NCBI RefSeq assembly: GCF_016616425.1
Contig: NZ_CP067101.1
Coordinates: forward strand, 4,464,001 to 4,528,000
Origin: Bradyrhizobium diazoefficiens
GTDB lineage: Bacteria > Pseudomonadota > Alphaproteobacteria > Rhizobiales > Xanthobacteraceae
DNA: 64,000 nucleotides
Direction of reading: 5' to 3'
In this document: positions 45,159 to 56,513 of the stretch, piece by piece
How the letters are laid out: every line of letters begins with the position of its first letter
Numbering within the stretch: position 1 is the first letter of the stretch
Translations under genes and position numbers: made by a program
Notes under the pieces: generated by a model
The model's input: the letters and a program-made list of their open reading frames with translations, nothing else
Databases searched by the model: none
What the model was told of the DNA's origin: nothing

Positions 45159-46103
45159 CTACACGCCCCGGTTCCTCAGCACGAAGCACGCGCCGCCGGC
45201 CTTGCGGATGCGGCTGCACAAATCGTTCGCCTCGCTGCGCGTATCAGTGCCGATGCGCACCTGGTAGAACGTGCGCGTGCCGCGGCTGCGCATCACGGAT
45301 GACAGCAGGCTCGGATCGCGGTCGCCAATCACCGTGCTGAGCCGCGTGACGGCGCGGGAGTACATCGCCAGCGCCCTGTTGCGGTCGAAGCCGGCGGCGA
45401 GCTGGACGCCCCAGGCCTTTGCGGCCGCAAGCTCCACATGCTGCTCGAGCTCGGCCACGAAGGCATTCGGCGCACGCTTGAGCAGCGCCATCAGATCACG
45501 GCAGCTCGTGGGGGGCGAACTCGGCGGGCCCTTGCCGGTCGCTCCTGCCTTGGCCCAGGCATCGATGCTCGTGCCGGTGATGGCATAGACGTAGTTGCGG
45601 GTCTGCTCCGGCATGCCGCCGGTGCCGGCGAGCCATTCCTGCACGCGGCGCGGGCCGGCGTTGTAGGCGGCCGCGGCAAGGCCGAGATTGCCGAACTGGT
45701 TGCGCAGCTCATTCAAAAACTCCGCCGACTTCGGCAGCGCCTGCACCGGATTGAATGGATTGAGCAGCCCGCGCTCGCTTGCCGTGCCCGGCATGAACTG
45801 CGCGATCCCCTGTGCGTGCTCGCCGCTGCGCGTCGTGGGGCCGACCGCATCGGCCTGGAAGCGGCTCTCCTGCCAGACCACCCGGGCGAAGAATTCCAGC
45901 GGGAGATTGGCATCGCGCGCGGCCGCCTCCACGATCAGACAGATCGACTCCCGCGTATCGCGCTCGCGCGCATCGGACTTCTCCGGCGGCTTCGCGGGCT
46001 CCTCAGCCTTCGGAGGCGCAGCGGCGGACGGCGTCTCCTCTGCGAGCGCCGGCGACAGCACGAGGGCCTGGCACAAGACAACAATGACCCGAGCTATTCG
46101 CAT
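45159..46103 (-). CDS. Lytic transglycosylase (SLT domain)
   Basis: 314 residues with a signal peptide (RIARVIVVLCQALVLSPALAE), a Pro/Ala/Glu-rich linker, and an SLT domain with VVWQESRFQAD (catalytic Glu), GIAQFMPGTASERGL and AAYNAGPRRVQEWLAG. The last 80 residues (GTRTFYQVRIGTDTRSEANDLC) resemble a SPOR module. It would cleave peptidoglycan in the periplasm. ATG 46103 is chosen since it yields the signal peptide. Confidence 0.9.
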   Translation of the reverse strand: MRIARVIVVLCQALVLSPALAEETPSAAAPPKAEEPAKPPEKSDARERDTRESICLIVEAAARDANLPLEFFARVVWQESRFQADAVGPTTRSGEHAQGIAQFMPGTASERGLLNPFNPVQALPKSAEFLNELRNQFGNLGLAAAAYNAGPRRVQEWLAGTGGMPEQTRNYVYAITGTSIDAWAKAGATGKGPPSSPPTSCRDLMALLKRAPNAFVAELEQHVELAAAKAWGVQLAAGFDRNRALAMYSRAVTRLSTVIGDRDPSLLSSVMRSRGTRTFYQVRIGTDTRSEANDLCSRIRKAGGACFVLRNRGV

Positions 46104-46191
46104 GGCATCGACGTAATAGGATAAATCGGACCTTGACTTGGAACCCCAGCCAACTAGCAACAGATGGCAGTATCAACACCGGTCCCGCCTG

Positions 46192-46830
46192 ATGGTGACA
46201 ATCTTTTTTGATCTCGACGGCACGCTGACCGACCCGAAACCGGGGATCACCCGCTCGATCCAGTATGCGCTGGAACGGCTCAACCAGCCTGTTCCGAGTG
46301 AGGACGAACTGACCTGGTGCATTGGCCCTCCGCTGCTTGCGAGCCTCAGAAAGCTCACCGGAACCGATGAGCTCGCCGACCGTGCGCTCGTGCTCTATCG
46401 CGAGCGTTTCAGCGACATCGGCCTGTTCGAGAACGAGGCTTACGGCGGAATTGCGGAGACATTGTCGTCGCTCGCAGCGACACGTCAGCGCATGTTCGTC
46501 GCGACCAGCAAGCCCGCGGTCTACGCCACCCGCATCGTCAATCACTTCGGCCTGAAGCCCTATTTCGAACGGGTATTCGGCTCCGAGCTCGACGGCACGC
46601 GCGTCGACAAGCGCGACCTGCTGCGCTACGCGCTCGACGAGGCCAAGGTCGACGCGGGCAGTGCGATCATGATCGGCGATCGCAGCCACGATGTGATCGG
46701 CGCCCGCACCAACGGCATGACCGCGATCGGCGTGCTCTATGGCTACGGCAGCGAGGCCGAGCTGATGGATGCCGGCGCGCACCACATCTGCGCCGCGCAT
46801 CCCGAGCTGCTCGGGCACTGCGTGGCCTAA
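46192..46830 (+). CDS. HAD-family hydrolase, phosphoglycolate phosphatase-like
   Basis: 212 residues of the haloacid dehalogenase fold: motif I TIFFDLDGTLTDP, cap helix region following, motif II VATSKPAVYA, motif III near DKRDLLRYALDEAKV and motif IV IMIGDRSHDVIGA. It is close to the Gph/pyrophosphatase PpaX-like branch. The substrate is not evident. ATG 46192 directly precedes motif I; the upstream frame would add an unlikely lead. Divergent from the lytic transglycosylase. Confidence 0.92.
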   Translation: MVTIFFDLDGTLTDPKPGITRSIQYALERLNQPVPSEDELTWCIGPPLLASLRKLTGTDELADRALVLYRERFSDIGLFENEAYGGIAETLSSLAATRQRMFVATSKPAVYATRIVNHFGLKPYFERVFGSELDGTRVDKRDLLRYALDEAKVDAGSAIMIGDRSHDVIGARTNGMTAIGVLYGYGSEAELMDAGAHHICAAHPELLGHCVA

Positions 46831-46834
46831 TCAA

Positions 46835-47875
46835 TCAGGCTCCGACGGTCTCCACCGCCGCAAGCATGCCGGTTCTGGGATGGCAGTTCAGATATTCGAA
46901 GAACTGCTCGTCCGCGGCCGCCACCGTGACCTCGTGGTAGAGCCGCAGCCTGGCTGACGGGCCGAGCGTCGAGAGATATTTCATCGCCGCACCGAATATC
47001 CTGACATGGGTCGGATGCGACTCCGCCCAGCGCTCCAGCGCTGCTAAGCTCTTCCACCAGCTCTGGCCGTAGGATTTTTCGCTCACGCTGCCGTCCGCCG
47101 TGAGCAGGCGCATGTAACGGTTGGCATAGCAGCCGATCGCAAGACCATCGTCGCGCAGGAAATCCATGCCCTCGCGCAGCACCGGCTCGACATCGTCGAG
47201 ATAGAGCTTGCGCTCGGACGCCTCGGTATCGCTCCAATCCTGCCCGGATCGGATCAGGCAGAGATTGTCGTGCGCCACGACGCGCAGCCGTGCGCCATCG
47301 CGGATCAGTTTCGGCATGCCGCCGGGCGCCATCGCGTCGGTTTGCGACAGCGGGATACGGTCGCGCATGCCACCCCAATAGGCGTGCTCCTGCACTTCTC
47401 CGCTCATGCCGCCGGCGATTGCGGCGATGCCCTCGGTCCGGTCCGGCGAGGAGAACAGCGTCTCGTGCCGCGCCACGCTGGGACGCAGCACCTCGATGAA
47501 GGTGCCGATCCCCTCGCGCTGCTGTCCGGTCCAGGCCTTGCGCACCGGTTCGAACCAAGCGTCGAAGCGTGCGACGTCATCCCAATAGGCGACCGAGACG
47601 ACGTTCTCATGGCCGGCCTGGTCGAGGTAGCGCGCGCGGTCCCAATGCGAAGGCCCGTCTGCCGCAGCGAAGCGTCCTGCGATTTCAGCGAGCGCCTCCA
47701 TTGCGGCCGCCGGCGCCGCACCGCGATACTGCACGCCGAAATAGGCCATCACGACGCGGCTCACGGCCGGCTTGTAGCGCGCCACGAAGGACGGATATGG
47801 CGGCTGGTAGTCGTCCGGCACGCGCTTGTGGCGCGTGCGCTGGGTCTTGAGATGTAGAGGAATTGCGGATTCCAT
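46835..47875 (-). CDS. Aldoxime dehydratase (phenylacetaldoxime dehydratase family)
   Basis: Heme enzyme converting aldoximes to nitriles. About 346 residues, normal length. Family blocks seen: MESAIPLHLKTQRTRHKRVP, PPYPSFVARYKPAVSRVVMA, WGGMRDRIPLSQTD, and the His-rich C-terminal region SHPTHVRIFGAAMKYL with LRLYHEVTVAA, which should hold the heme and catalytic His. Three ATGs in a row start the frame (47881, 47878, 47875); GGGAGG ends one base before the first, so the third is best spaced. The nitrilase gene is 27 bases upstream in the same operon; the product nitrile would be its substrate. Confidence 0.93.
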   Translation of the reverse strand: MESAIPLHLKTQRTRHKRVPDDYQPPYPSFVARYKPAVSRVVMAYFGVQYRGAAPAAAMEALAEIAGRFAAADGPSHWDRARYLDQAGHENVVSVAYWDDVARFDAWFEPVRKAWTGQQREGIGTFIEVLRPSVARHETLFSSPDRTEGIAAIAGGMSGEVQEHAYWGGMRDRIPLSQTDAMAPGGMPKLIRDGARLRVVAHDNLCLIRSGQDWSDTEASERKLYLDDVEPVLREGMDFLRDDGLAIGCYANRYMRLLTADGSVSEKSYGQSWWKSLAALERWAESHPTHVRIFGAAMKYLSTLGPSARLRLYHEVTVAAADEQFFEYLNCHPRTGMLAAVETVGA

Positions 47876-47901
47876 CATCATGCCTCCCTCGGTTGCGGCG
47901 A

Positions 47902-48918
47902 TCAGCTTGCCGCTGCGGCAATATCCGCGGGCTCGACGGTATCCGCCGGCAACGCGAATTGCTCGACGCGCTGGTACCGCTTCTTGTTGAGCAGCAGCCG
48001 CGTCACGTCCGGCCGCGAATAATGTCCGGCAGGATCTGCCGCGTTCTTGGCGACGCCGATGGCGCCGAGATCGATCTCGGCGATCAGTAGTCCCTCCTGA
48101 TCTGGCGCCAGTCTGTCGCCGATCTGACTGCCGTCGGGGCCGTAGATCGCGGCAAAACCACCGCCGGCATGCAGCAGCGCGTGCTTGTCCGGCCGGTCGC
48201 AGAGCTCGTCGATCATGGCTTGCGACACTGTTGCGCAAGGCGCGAGCACGAAGCAGGAGCCCTCCACCGCATAGACGCGCGAGGCGGCGTTGTTGACCTC
48301 GGCGCCGAGCGCCGGCGCAAAGGGATCGTAGAGCGAGAAGCTCGGCCAGGCCGCGACATGCACCTGCTCGTTCTGGGCGTACATTGCGTATTTCGACAGC
48401 GGCTGCAGATGCTCCCAGCAGCACAGCGCACCGAGACGGCCGATGTCGGCCCTCGCATGAACCGCGAGATCGCTGCCGTCGCCCTCGCCATAGACGGTGC
48501 GTTCGGCATGGGTCGGCCGCAGCTTGCGGCGCTTGGCGATGGTCTCGCCATCCGGCCCGATCAGCCATTGCGCCAGGTAGAGGCTGCCGCCGTCGCGTTC
48601 GGACAGGCCGATCACAGCGGTGAGCTTGGCCTTGCGCACGGCCTCGCGCAGCCGCTCGGCCTGCGGGCTGTCATAGGACAGCGAGTTGTCGAAATAGCGC
48701 TGCACGAAGCCACGGCCGATCGCCCAGGCCGGCGAGTCCATCCAGATGTGCCAGGGGTAGCCGGGGATGAAGGCCTCGGGAAAGGCGATCAGCTTCGCCC
48801 CCTTCTCGGCGGCGTCCCTGATCAGCGCGACCGACTTGTCGATGGAGGCGTCGAGGTCGAGCCAAGCCGGCGCCGCCTGCACCACCGCGACCTTGTATTT
48901 CGGATGTTCGATGCCCAT
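47902..48918 (-). CDS. Nitrilase
   Basis: 338-residue carbon-nitrogen hydrolase hydrolysing nitriles to carboxylic acid and ammonia. Catalytic triad Glu48 (LIAFPEAFIPGYPW), Lys132 (KRRKLRPTHAERTVYGEGDG) and Cys167 (ALCCWEHLQPL) visible. It groups with aliphatic/arylacetonitrilases. ATG 48918 has GGAGG six bases upstream; the ORF start at 48951 is less well placed. First gene of an operon with aldoxime dehydratase, so the pair would take an aldoxime through nitrile to acid. Divergent from an AraC regulator. Confidence 0.95.
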   Translation of the reverse strand: MGIEHPKYKVAVVQAAPAWLDLDASIDKSVALIRDAAEKGAKLIAFPEAFIPGYPWHIWMDSPAWAIGRGFVQRYFDNSLSYDSPQAERLREAVRKAKLTAVIGLSERDGGSLYLAQWLIGPDGETIAKRRKLRPTHAERTVYGEGDGSDLAVHARADIGRLGALCCWEHLQPLSKYAMYAQNEQVHVAAWPSFSLYDPFAPALGAEVNNAASRVYAVEGSCFVLAPCATVSQAMIDELCDRPDKHALLHAGGGFAAIYGPDGSQIGDRLAPDQEGLLIAEIDLGAIGVAKNAADPAGHYSRPDVTRLLLNKKRYQRVEQFALPADTVEPADIAAAAS

Positions 48919-49113
48919 TGCCGCCTCCATTGCCGGTTGATCGGAAGCCATCTCCGATGCAGTCTATTGGGCCAAAGCGGGCAATCGGGCGCTCGGCCGC
49001 GGCGGAACGAAAACTCGACCGGACCGATCTCTGCCCGGTACCGGATTTGCCTCCGGTCAGGCTGGATCCACCCGCAGGCGGCCTTGCTGGATGGGAAAAG
49101 GGAGGCTCTCCAG

Positions 49114-50070
49114 ATGCCAATCCAGTTCACGACGGACGGCAGCCCCGGCTATCGGCGACTCGCCCTCTGGCAGGACATCGTCTGCGACGTCTTCGTCGGG
49201 CTCGACTGCAAGTCCGACCTCGGCAGCGCCTTTCGCGGTTCGGTCACGCAGGCTCCGCTCGGCAAGGCTGTGTGTTCCGAGGTCTGCTCCGACCGCCAGC
49301 ATGTGTTCCGCACGCCCTCCCGCATCGCCCGCTCGGATCAGGACTTTGTGCTGATCGCGCTCGGCCATCGCGGCGATGGCGGCGTGGTGCAGGACGGCCG
49401 CGAGACCGTGATTCATCCCGGCGAATTCGCGCTCTACGACACCACGCGCCCCTATGAGCTGAAGTTCAATGATCCTTTCGCGCAGACCATCTTCAAGGTG
49501 CCGCGCGAGATGTTGCAGCGCCGGCTCGGCGGCACCGAGACGCTGACCGCGATGTCATTCGGCACGGGCGCAGCGCTCGAGCGGCTCGCCTATGATTTCA
49601 TCTTCCGGCTTTGCCAGAGCGCTGACCGGCTCGCACCTGGCAACGCCGCCGTTCTGTCCGAACAGGCCGTCGATCTTCTCGCCATGGCGCTGAGCGAACG
49701 GCTCGGCAAGACGTCGCTGCCGTCCTCGACCCACCGCTCCGCGCTGATCTATCGCCTCAAGGCACATGTCCGCGCCCAGCTCGCCGATCCCGACCTTTCA
49801 TTGCCGGAGACGGCGGCCGCGCTCGGCATTTCGCCGCGCTATGTGAACGACCTTCTCGCCGACGAGGAGACCTCGTTCCAACGTTACGTTCTCGCCGAAC
49901 GCCTTGCGCAGTGCCGGCGGGACCTCGCCTCGCCCATGCTCGCCCATCGCCACATCAGCGAGATTGCGTTCGCCTGGGGCTTCAACGACCTCTCGCATTT
50001 CGGCCGCGTCTTCCGCGAGCGTTTCGGGATGTCGCCGCGCGACTTCCGGCAGAGCCAGTTGCGACATTAG
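49114..50070 (+). CDS. AraC/XylS-family regulator of the nitrilase-aldoxime dehydratase operon
   Basis: 318 residues: an N-terminal AraC-binding-like domain (QFTTDGSPGYRRLALWQDIV) and C-terminal pair of helix-turn-helices (DLSLPETAAALGISPRYVND and HISEIAFAWGFNDLSHFGRVFR). ATG 49114 has GGGAGG nine bases upstream. It is divergent from the nitrilase operon across a 195-base spacer. In Pseudomonas chlororaphis an AraC-family OxdR controls aldoxime dehydratase; the role here is inferred from that and from position. Possible inducer: an aldoxime. Confidence 0.92.
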   Translation: MPIQFTTDGSPGYRRLALWQDIVCDVFVGLDCKSDLGSAFRGSVTQAPLGKAVCSEVCSDRQHVFRTPSRIARSDQDFVLIALGHRGDGGVVQDGRETVIHPGEFALYDTTRPYELKFNDPFAQTIFKVPREMLQRRLGGTETLTAMSFGTGAALERLAYDFIFRLCQSADRLAPGNAAVLSEQAVDLLAMALSERLGKTSLPSSTHRSALIYRLKAHVRAQLADPDLSLPETAAALGISPRYVNDLLADEETSFQRYVLAERLAQCRRDLASPMLAHRHISEIAFAWGFNDLSHFGRVFRERFGMSPRDFRQSQLRH

Positions 50071-50082
50071 CGCGGGCCCCCG

Positions 50083-50244
50083 ATGCGCCGATTTGCCACG
50101 ACGGCCCTGTTCACGGCGCTCGATCTGAGCCGCGCGGAGCGGATGCTGATCGCCCGGGATCGCCGCATCCTGATTTTTTCGGCGGCGGCGACGATCGGGC
50201 TCGTCGCGCTCTACATCTTCGGAAAGTCGACGGCGCGCTGGTGA
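50083..50244 (+). CDS. Tiny membrane protein, unknown function
   Basis: 53 residues from ATG 50083: MRRFATTALFTALDLSRAER, then a single hydrophobic segment ILIFSAAATIGLVALYIF and the end GKSTARW. It starts 13 bases after the AraC stop and keeps G/C-rich third positions, so translation is plausible. No known family recognised; it could be an AraC-operon accessory or chance. Confidence 0.45.
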   Translation: MRRFATTALFTALDLSRAERMLIARDRRILIFSAAATIGLVALYIFGKSTARW

Positions 50245-50390
50245 GCTCTCTCGAAAGCGCTCTGACCCATGCTTGCCGCACCGGGCGTCCTGCCTGTGAC
50301 GCGGGAACTGTCGATGTCCTGCCGGGTTGCGATGCATCCTGCGATTTCCTAATCCGGAGATGAAACACGGCTCGAATCAAGCCCGCCATT

Positions 50391-51812
50391 ATGTCATCCA
50401 CCCCCATCGAGCATGCCGACGGCCTGCCGCTGCCGCAGCGCAATCAGGCGGTCCTGACCATTGCGCTCGGCATCATCATGGCGGTCGTCGACAGCGCCAT
50501 CGCCAATGTCGCGCTGCCGACGATCGCGGCCGACCTGGACGCGAGTCCGGCCTTTTCGATCTGGATCGTCAACGGCTACCAGCTCGCGATCACGATCTCG
50601 CTGCTGCCGCTCGCCTCGCTCGGCGAGATCGTCGGCTATCGCCGGGTCTATCTGGTCGGGCTGGCGCTGTTCACACTGGCGTCCGCCTTCTGCGCGCTGG
50701 CGCATACGCTGCCGCTGCTGACGATCGCGCGCATCATCCAGGGCTTTGGCGCGGCCGGCATCATGAGCGTCAATTCGGCATTGGTGCGCTTCACCTATCC
50801 ACGCAGCCAGCTTGGCCGTGGCATCGGGCTCAATGCGCTCGTCGTCGCCTTCTCGGCCGCTATCGGCCCGACCCTCGCCGCAGGCATCCTCGCGCTCGGA
50901 AGCTGGCCGTGGCTGTTCGCGATCAACGTGCCGCTCGGCGCGGTGACGCTCGTGCTGGGCTTGCGCAGCCTGCCGCACACCAAGCCCGCGAGCCGTTCGT
51001 TCGACTGGCAGAGCGCGGGGCTTTCCGCGATCACGTTCGGTGTCGGCATCGCCGCGGTCGACAGCGTCGGTCATGGCGAGGCGGCGATCACCTGCCTGAT
51101 CCAGTTCGCCATCGCTTTCGCCGCGGGTGCCCTGCTGATCTGGCGCGAGACCCACATGACCTCGCCGCTCCTGCCGGTCGATCTGTTGCGCATCCCGGTG
51201 TTTGCGCTGTCGATTGCGACCTCGATCGCCTCGTTCTGCGGGCAGATGCTCGCCTTCGTCGCGATCCCCTTCTACCTCCAGAGCCGCTTCGGCTATTCGG
51301 CGGTGCATATGGGTCTGCTGATCACGCCATGGCCGATCGCGGTCGCCTTCGCGGCGCCCCTCGCCGGCCGCCTGGTCGAGCGTTATCCGGCCGGCCTGCT
51401 CGGCGGCATCGGGCTCACGCTGTTCGCCTGCGGCCTCGCCGCGCTCGCCTTCCTGCCCGCGGATCCGACCCCGCTCGACGTGATCTGGCGCATGGCGCTC
51501 GCCGGCGCCGGCTTCGGCCTGTTCCAGACCCCCAACAACCGCACCATGATCGCAGCCGCCCCGCGCGAGCGCGCCGGCGGCGCCAGCGGCATGCTGGGCA
51601 CGGCGCGTCTGCTCGGCCAGACCACGGGCGCTGCGCTGGTGGCGCTGTTGCTCGGCCGCTATCCGATCGACGGAACCAGGCTGGCACTCCTCGCAGCCGT
51701 CGGATTTGCACTCTGCGGCGCGGCGCTGAGCATGCTGCGGCTGTCTCCCGCGGGCGCGCGCGGCGCCGAGCACGTCCGCGTGCAGGACGATCAGCGCCTG
51801 CGCGGCGAATAG
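50391..51812 (+). CDS. DHA2-family MFS transporter
   Basis: 473 residues with 14 predicted transmembrane helices, a DHA2 (QacA/EmrB-like) pump. The loop 2-3 motif appears as LASLGEIVGYRRVYLVGLAL, and IQGFGAAGIMSVNSALVRF, GSWPWLFAINVPLGAVTL are typical. It may export toxic organic compounds, perhaps linked to the nitrilase cluster, but no evidence ties them beyond position. The end is followed by a short spacer before the lipoprotein gene. Confidence 0.92.
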   Translation: MSSTPIEHADGLPLPQRNQAVLTIALGIIMAVVDSAIANVALPTIAADLDASPAFSIWIVNGYQLAITISLLPLASLGEIVGYRRVYLVGLALFTLASAFCALAHTLPLLTIARIIQGFGAAGIMSVNSALVRFTYPRSQLGRGIGLNALVVAFSAAIGPTLAAGILALGSWPWLFAINVPLGAVTLVLGLRSLPHTKPASRSFDWQSAGLSAITFGVGIAAVDSVGHGEAAITCLIQFAIAFAAGALLIWRETHMTSPLLPVDLLRIPVFALSIATSIASFCGQMLAFVAIPFYLQSRFGYSAVHMGLLITPWPIAVAFAAPLAGRLVERYPAGLLGGIGLTLFACGLAALAFLPADPTPLDVIWRMALAGAGFGLFQTPNNRTMIAAAPRERAGGASGMLGTARLLGQTTGAALVALLLGRYPIDGTRLALLAAVGFALCGAALSMLRLSPAGARGAEHVRVQDDQRLRGE

Positions 51813-51942
51813 CGAAGGCCCACGCCCAGGTTAGCGCTGTTTCCGTGCACAACTCCTGCATGGCTTAACTATCACGAGCGGTGATCTATTGCCCTCCCGC
51901 TCCGGTTGCGCTTCAGTGGCGGCGGGGAACAAGGGGCATTTC

Positions 51943-52389
51943 ATGCGTTCATTGGGAATTGTGGCGCTCAGCGTCATGCTGGGCGGCTGCGCGTCTGTCA
52001 CGCGCGGCACGACAGAGAACATCAGCATCTCATCGACACCTTCAGGCGTAGAAGCGGTGGTCAGCGGCCTGGAAGTTCCGACCACCTGCACGACGCCCTG
52101 TGCCGTGGTCGTCAAGCGAAACGCCGACATCTCCATTACTTTCCAAAAGGAAGGCTATGAACCGCAGATCGTGCCGCTCAGCCGGGACATACCTGGCTCT
52201 GGCGCCGCCGGCTTCGCCGGCAATCTCTTGCTCGGCGGCGTCATCGGCATGGGCGTCGACGCTGCGACCGGGGCGGCAACCGATCACAAGCCCAATCCGG
52301 TCATCGTGACGATGCAGCCGGTCCCGCACGCCGCACCGCGTGCTCCGAAGAAGCCGCGGCCACGACGGGCGCCGGAGGCCGGAACATAG
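51943..52389 (+). CDS. Lipoprotein with PEGA-like domain
   Basis: 148 residues with an N-terminal lipoprotein signal (LGIVALSVMLGGCAS; lipobox LGGC, Cys16). A short beta-rich part (TENISISSTPSGVEAVVSGL then CTTPCAVVVKRNADISITFQ, PEGA-like with two Cys) is followed by a Gly-rich hydrophobic stretch (GFAGNLLLGGVIGMGVDAAT) and a Pro/Arg/Lys-rich tail. Probably anchored in the outer or inner membrane. ATG 51943 is chosen over 51889 because of the lipobox distance. Confidence 0.82.
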   Translation: MRSLGIVALSVMLGGCASVTRGTTENISISSTPSGVEAVVSGLEVPTTCTTPCAVVVKRNADISITFQKEGYEPQIVPLSRDIPGSGAAGFAGNLLLGGVIGMGVDAATGAATDHKPNPVIVTMQPVPHAAPRAPKKPRPRRAPEAGT

Positions 52390-52423
52390 GCATTGCTCCG
52401 CGATCCCGGCATCGGCATCAACA

Positions 52424-52451
52424 AAAAGGCCGGCTCTTCAGCCGGCCTTTT
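52424..52451. terminator. Bidirectional terminator between lipoprotein gene and clpA
   Basis: aaaaggccggct cttc agccggcctttt: a 12-base stem with a four-base loop and A/T tracts on both sides. It can end the lipoprotein transcript on the plus strand and clpA on the minus strand. Confidence 0.85.
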
Positions 52452-52480
52452 CAATTCGTCTTCAATTCGTCGCCTGCGGA

Positions 52481-54889
<2,409 letters not shown>

Positions 54890-55170
54890 TCGCGTCCTCT
54901 ATGGCCCCCACCATCATGATCGCCATCGCCCGGTCAGGCAACAACAACCTTTGTCACATATAGTTATACAAGATCGCGGCGAAAGACCGGTTCCGCGACT
55001 CTGACACACCTGCGGTATCTTCGAGGCAAAACCCGTTCCGATTTGGGCGGGGTCGGCGCCAGTGAAGAATTCCGTCGTCTTGCCGACTGCAACGGACATC
55101 GTGCGAAGGCGTCACGCGGCGATCGCGCTGCGATTTACGCAAGAGCCGGCTTCAAGCGCGCCGAGGTGTC

Positions 55171-55503
55171 TTACTTCTTCTCCATCACGCATTGCAGCGG
55201 ATGCTGGTGTTTGCGGGCGAAATCCATCACCTGCGTCACCTTGGTCTCGGCGATCTCGTAGGTGAACACGCCGCACTCCCCGATGCCATGATGGTGGACG
55301 TGCAGCATGATCTTGGTCGCGGCCTCGATGTCCTTGTTGAAGAATTTCTCCAGCACGTGGACGACGAACTCCATCGGCGTGTAGTCGTCGTTCAGGATCA
55401 GTACGCGGTACAGGTTCGGCCGTTTGGTCTTGGGCTTGACCTTGGTGATGACCGAAGTGTTCGGACCCGACGGGTTGCCCGAACGGTTCTCGTCATTGCT
55501 CAT
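55171..55503 (-). CDS. clpS: ATP-dependent Clp protease adaptor ClpS
   Basis: 110-residue N-end-rule adaptor for ClpAP. Marks: [41 protein letters not shown] and the end [13 protein letters not shown] 55503 gives the family N-terminus; the frame continues to 55563 without a good start. It is oriented like clpA and lies before it, the standard order. Confidence 0.96.
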   Translation of the reverse strand: MSNDENRSGNPSGPNTSVITKVKPKTKRPNLYRVLILNDDYTPMEFVVHVLEKFFNKDIEAATKIMLHVHHHGIGECGVFTYEIAETKVTQVMDFARKHQHPLQCVMEKK

Positions 55504-55995
55504 GCGAGGAGCGTAGGCAGCGGCTGGCGCGGACAGTTCGAGTCTGGAAGTCGATTGCGGCATGGCTCAGGCGTTCAAATTCCCATGGAAGCGAATGGCG
55601 GTCGCCGCGCGACCCCGCCCTTCGGAGCCTGGCGCAGGCGCGCCGCCTCGTTGGATCGCCGCTCCCGACAAATCCGGTCAGAGCCGGATCGTTCGCCAGC
55701 AATATGGGCCCGCCCCCGGCTCGCCGCAAGCGCACAAGGTCTTGCCGACGCGGCCGCGGCGGCCCCGATTCCCGGTCCGGGCGATCCTGCCAAGGTTAAT
55801 CAATCCGGACCGATTTGACAAAAATTTCCATAGAAATTTCCATGGCGCCCGTTAGGACATGTTGACCAGGAACCCGGCGATTTAACACGATTGCGACGTT
55901 TCGCCCGGGATTCCCCGGACTTCTACGGTGCAATTTACCAAGCGTTCAATGGCGTGGCGCGAAATCGGGCAAAACCACAGATTTCGGGGATCGTC
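55504..55995. other. Intergenic stretch between clpS and the tadG-like pseudogene
   Basis: About 490 bases without a convincing gene. The plus frame starting at 55562 ([18 protein letters not shown]) is proline/arginine-rich and has no recognisable domain. A direct repeat aaatttccat occurs twice near 55821-55842, just after ttgaca, and may belong to a promoter. Nothing more is supported. Confidence 0.45.
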
Positions 55996-56422
55996 ATGAT
56001 TCGCTCGCCGCTTGTCAGCCTGACCGGTCGGCGGCTCGCCCGCTTCGCGGCGGCCGAGCAAGGCAATATCGCCGTGATCTTCGCCATCGCACTGGTCGCA
56101 TGAACGCGCCGGCCAAGGATGCGAACTACACCTACAAGGACGCGATCGTTCTGCTCTCCGACGGCCTGAACACGCAGACCGCTGGTACAACAACGCTTCG
56201 CAGATCGACGCGCGACAGAAGAAGCTGCGCGACAACGCCAAGGCCGAGAACATTACGATCTACAAGGTGCAGGTGAACACCGGCAGCGATCCGACCTCGA
56301 GCGTGCTGCAATATTGCGCCAGCAGCATCGACAAATTCTACCTGGTCACCTCGGCCAGCCAGACCGTCTCGGTGTTCAAGGACATCGGCACCTCGCTGTC
56401 GAAGCTGCGCGTGGCGCACTGA
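55996..56422 (+). pseudogene. Decayed TadG/VWA pilus-assembly-like gene (internal deletion plus frameshift)
   Basis: The first 35 codons read MIRSPLVSLTGRRLARFAAA then EQGNIAVIFAIALV, the typical N-terminus of a TadE/TadG-like pilus protein, and stop at 56103. In another frame (from 56100) comes the C-terminal end of a VWA domain, DANYTYKDAIVLLSDGLNTQ, then a further frame change near 56178 and YNNASQIDARQKKLRDNAKA, ITIYKVQVNTGSDPTSSVLQ, SVFKDIGTSLSKLRVAH, ending at 56422. An intact member has about 400 residues, so most of the middle is gone. A terminator follows at 56459. Confidence 0.8.
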
Positions 56423-56458
56423 CCGATCCATCACGCAACAACGAACGCGCACACGACA

Positions 56459-56487
56459 AAAAGCCCGGCTGAACCAGCCGGGCTTTT
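56459..56487. terminator. Bidirectional terminator
   Basis: aaaagcccggct gaacc agccgggctttt: 12-base stem with A/T tracts on both sides, between the pseudogene (plus) and the phasin gene (minus), so it can serve both. Confidence 0.85.
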
Positions 56488-56513
56488 CGATTCCGGGACG
56501 TCCCGGAAAAAAG

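Noticed and set aside
55562..55855. Plus-strand frame with [10 protein letters not shown] start
   Set aside because: Pro/Arg-rich, no Shine-Dalgarno sequence, no domain; treated as intergenic.
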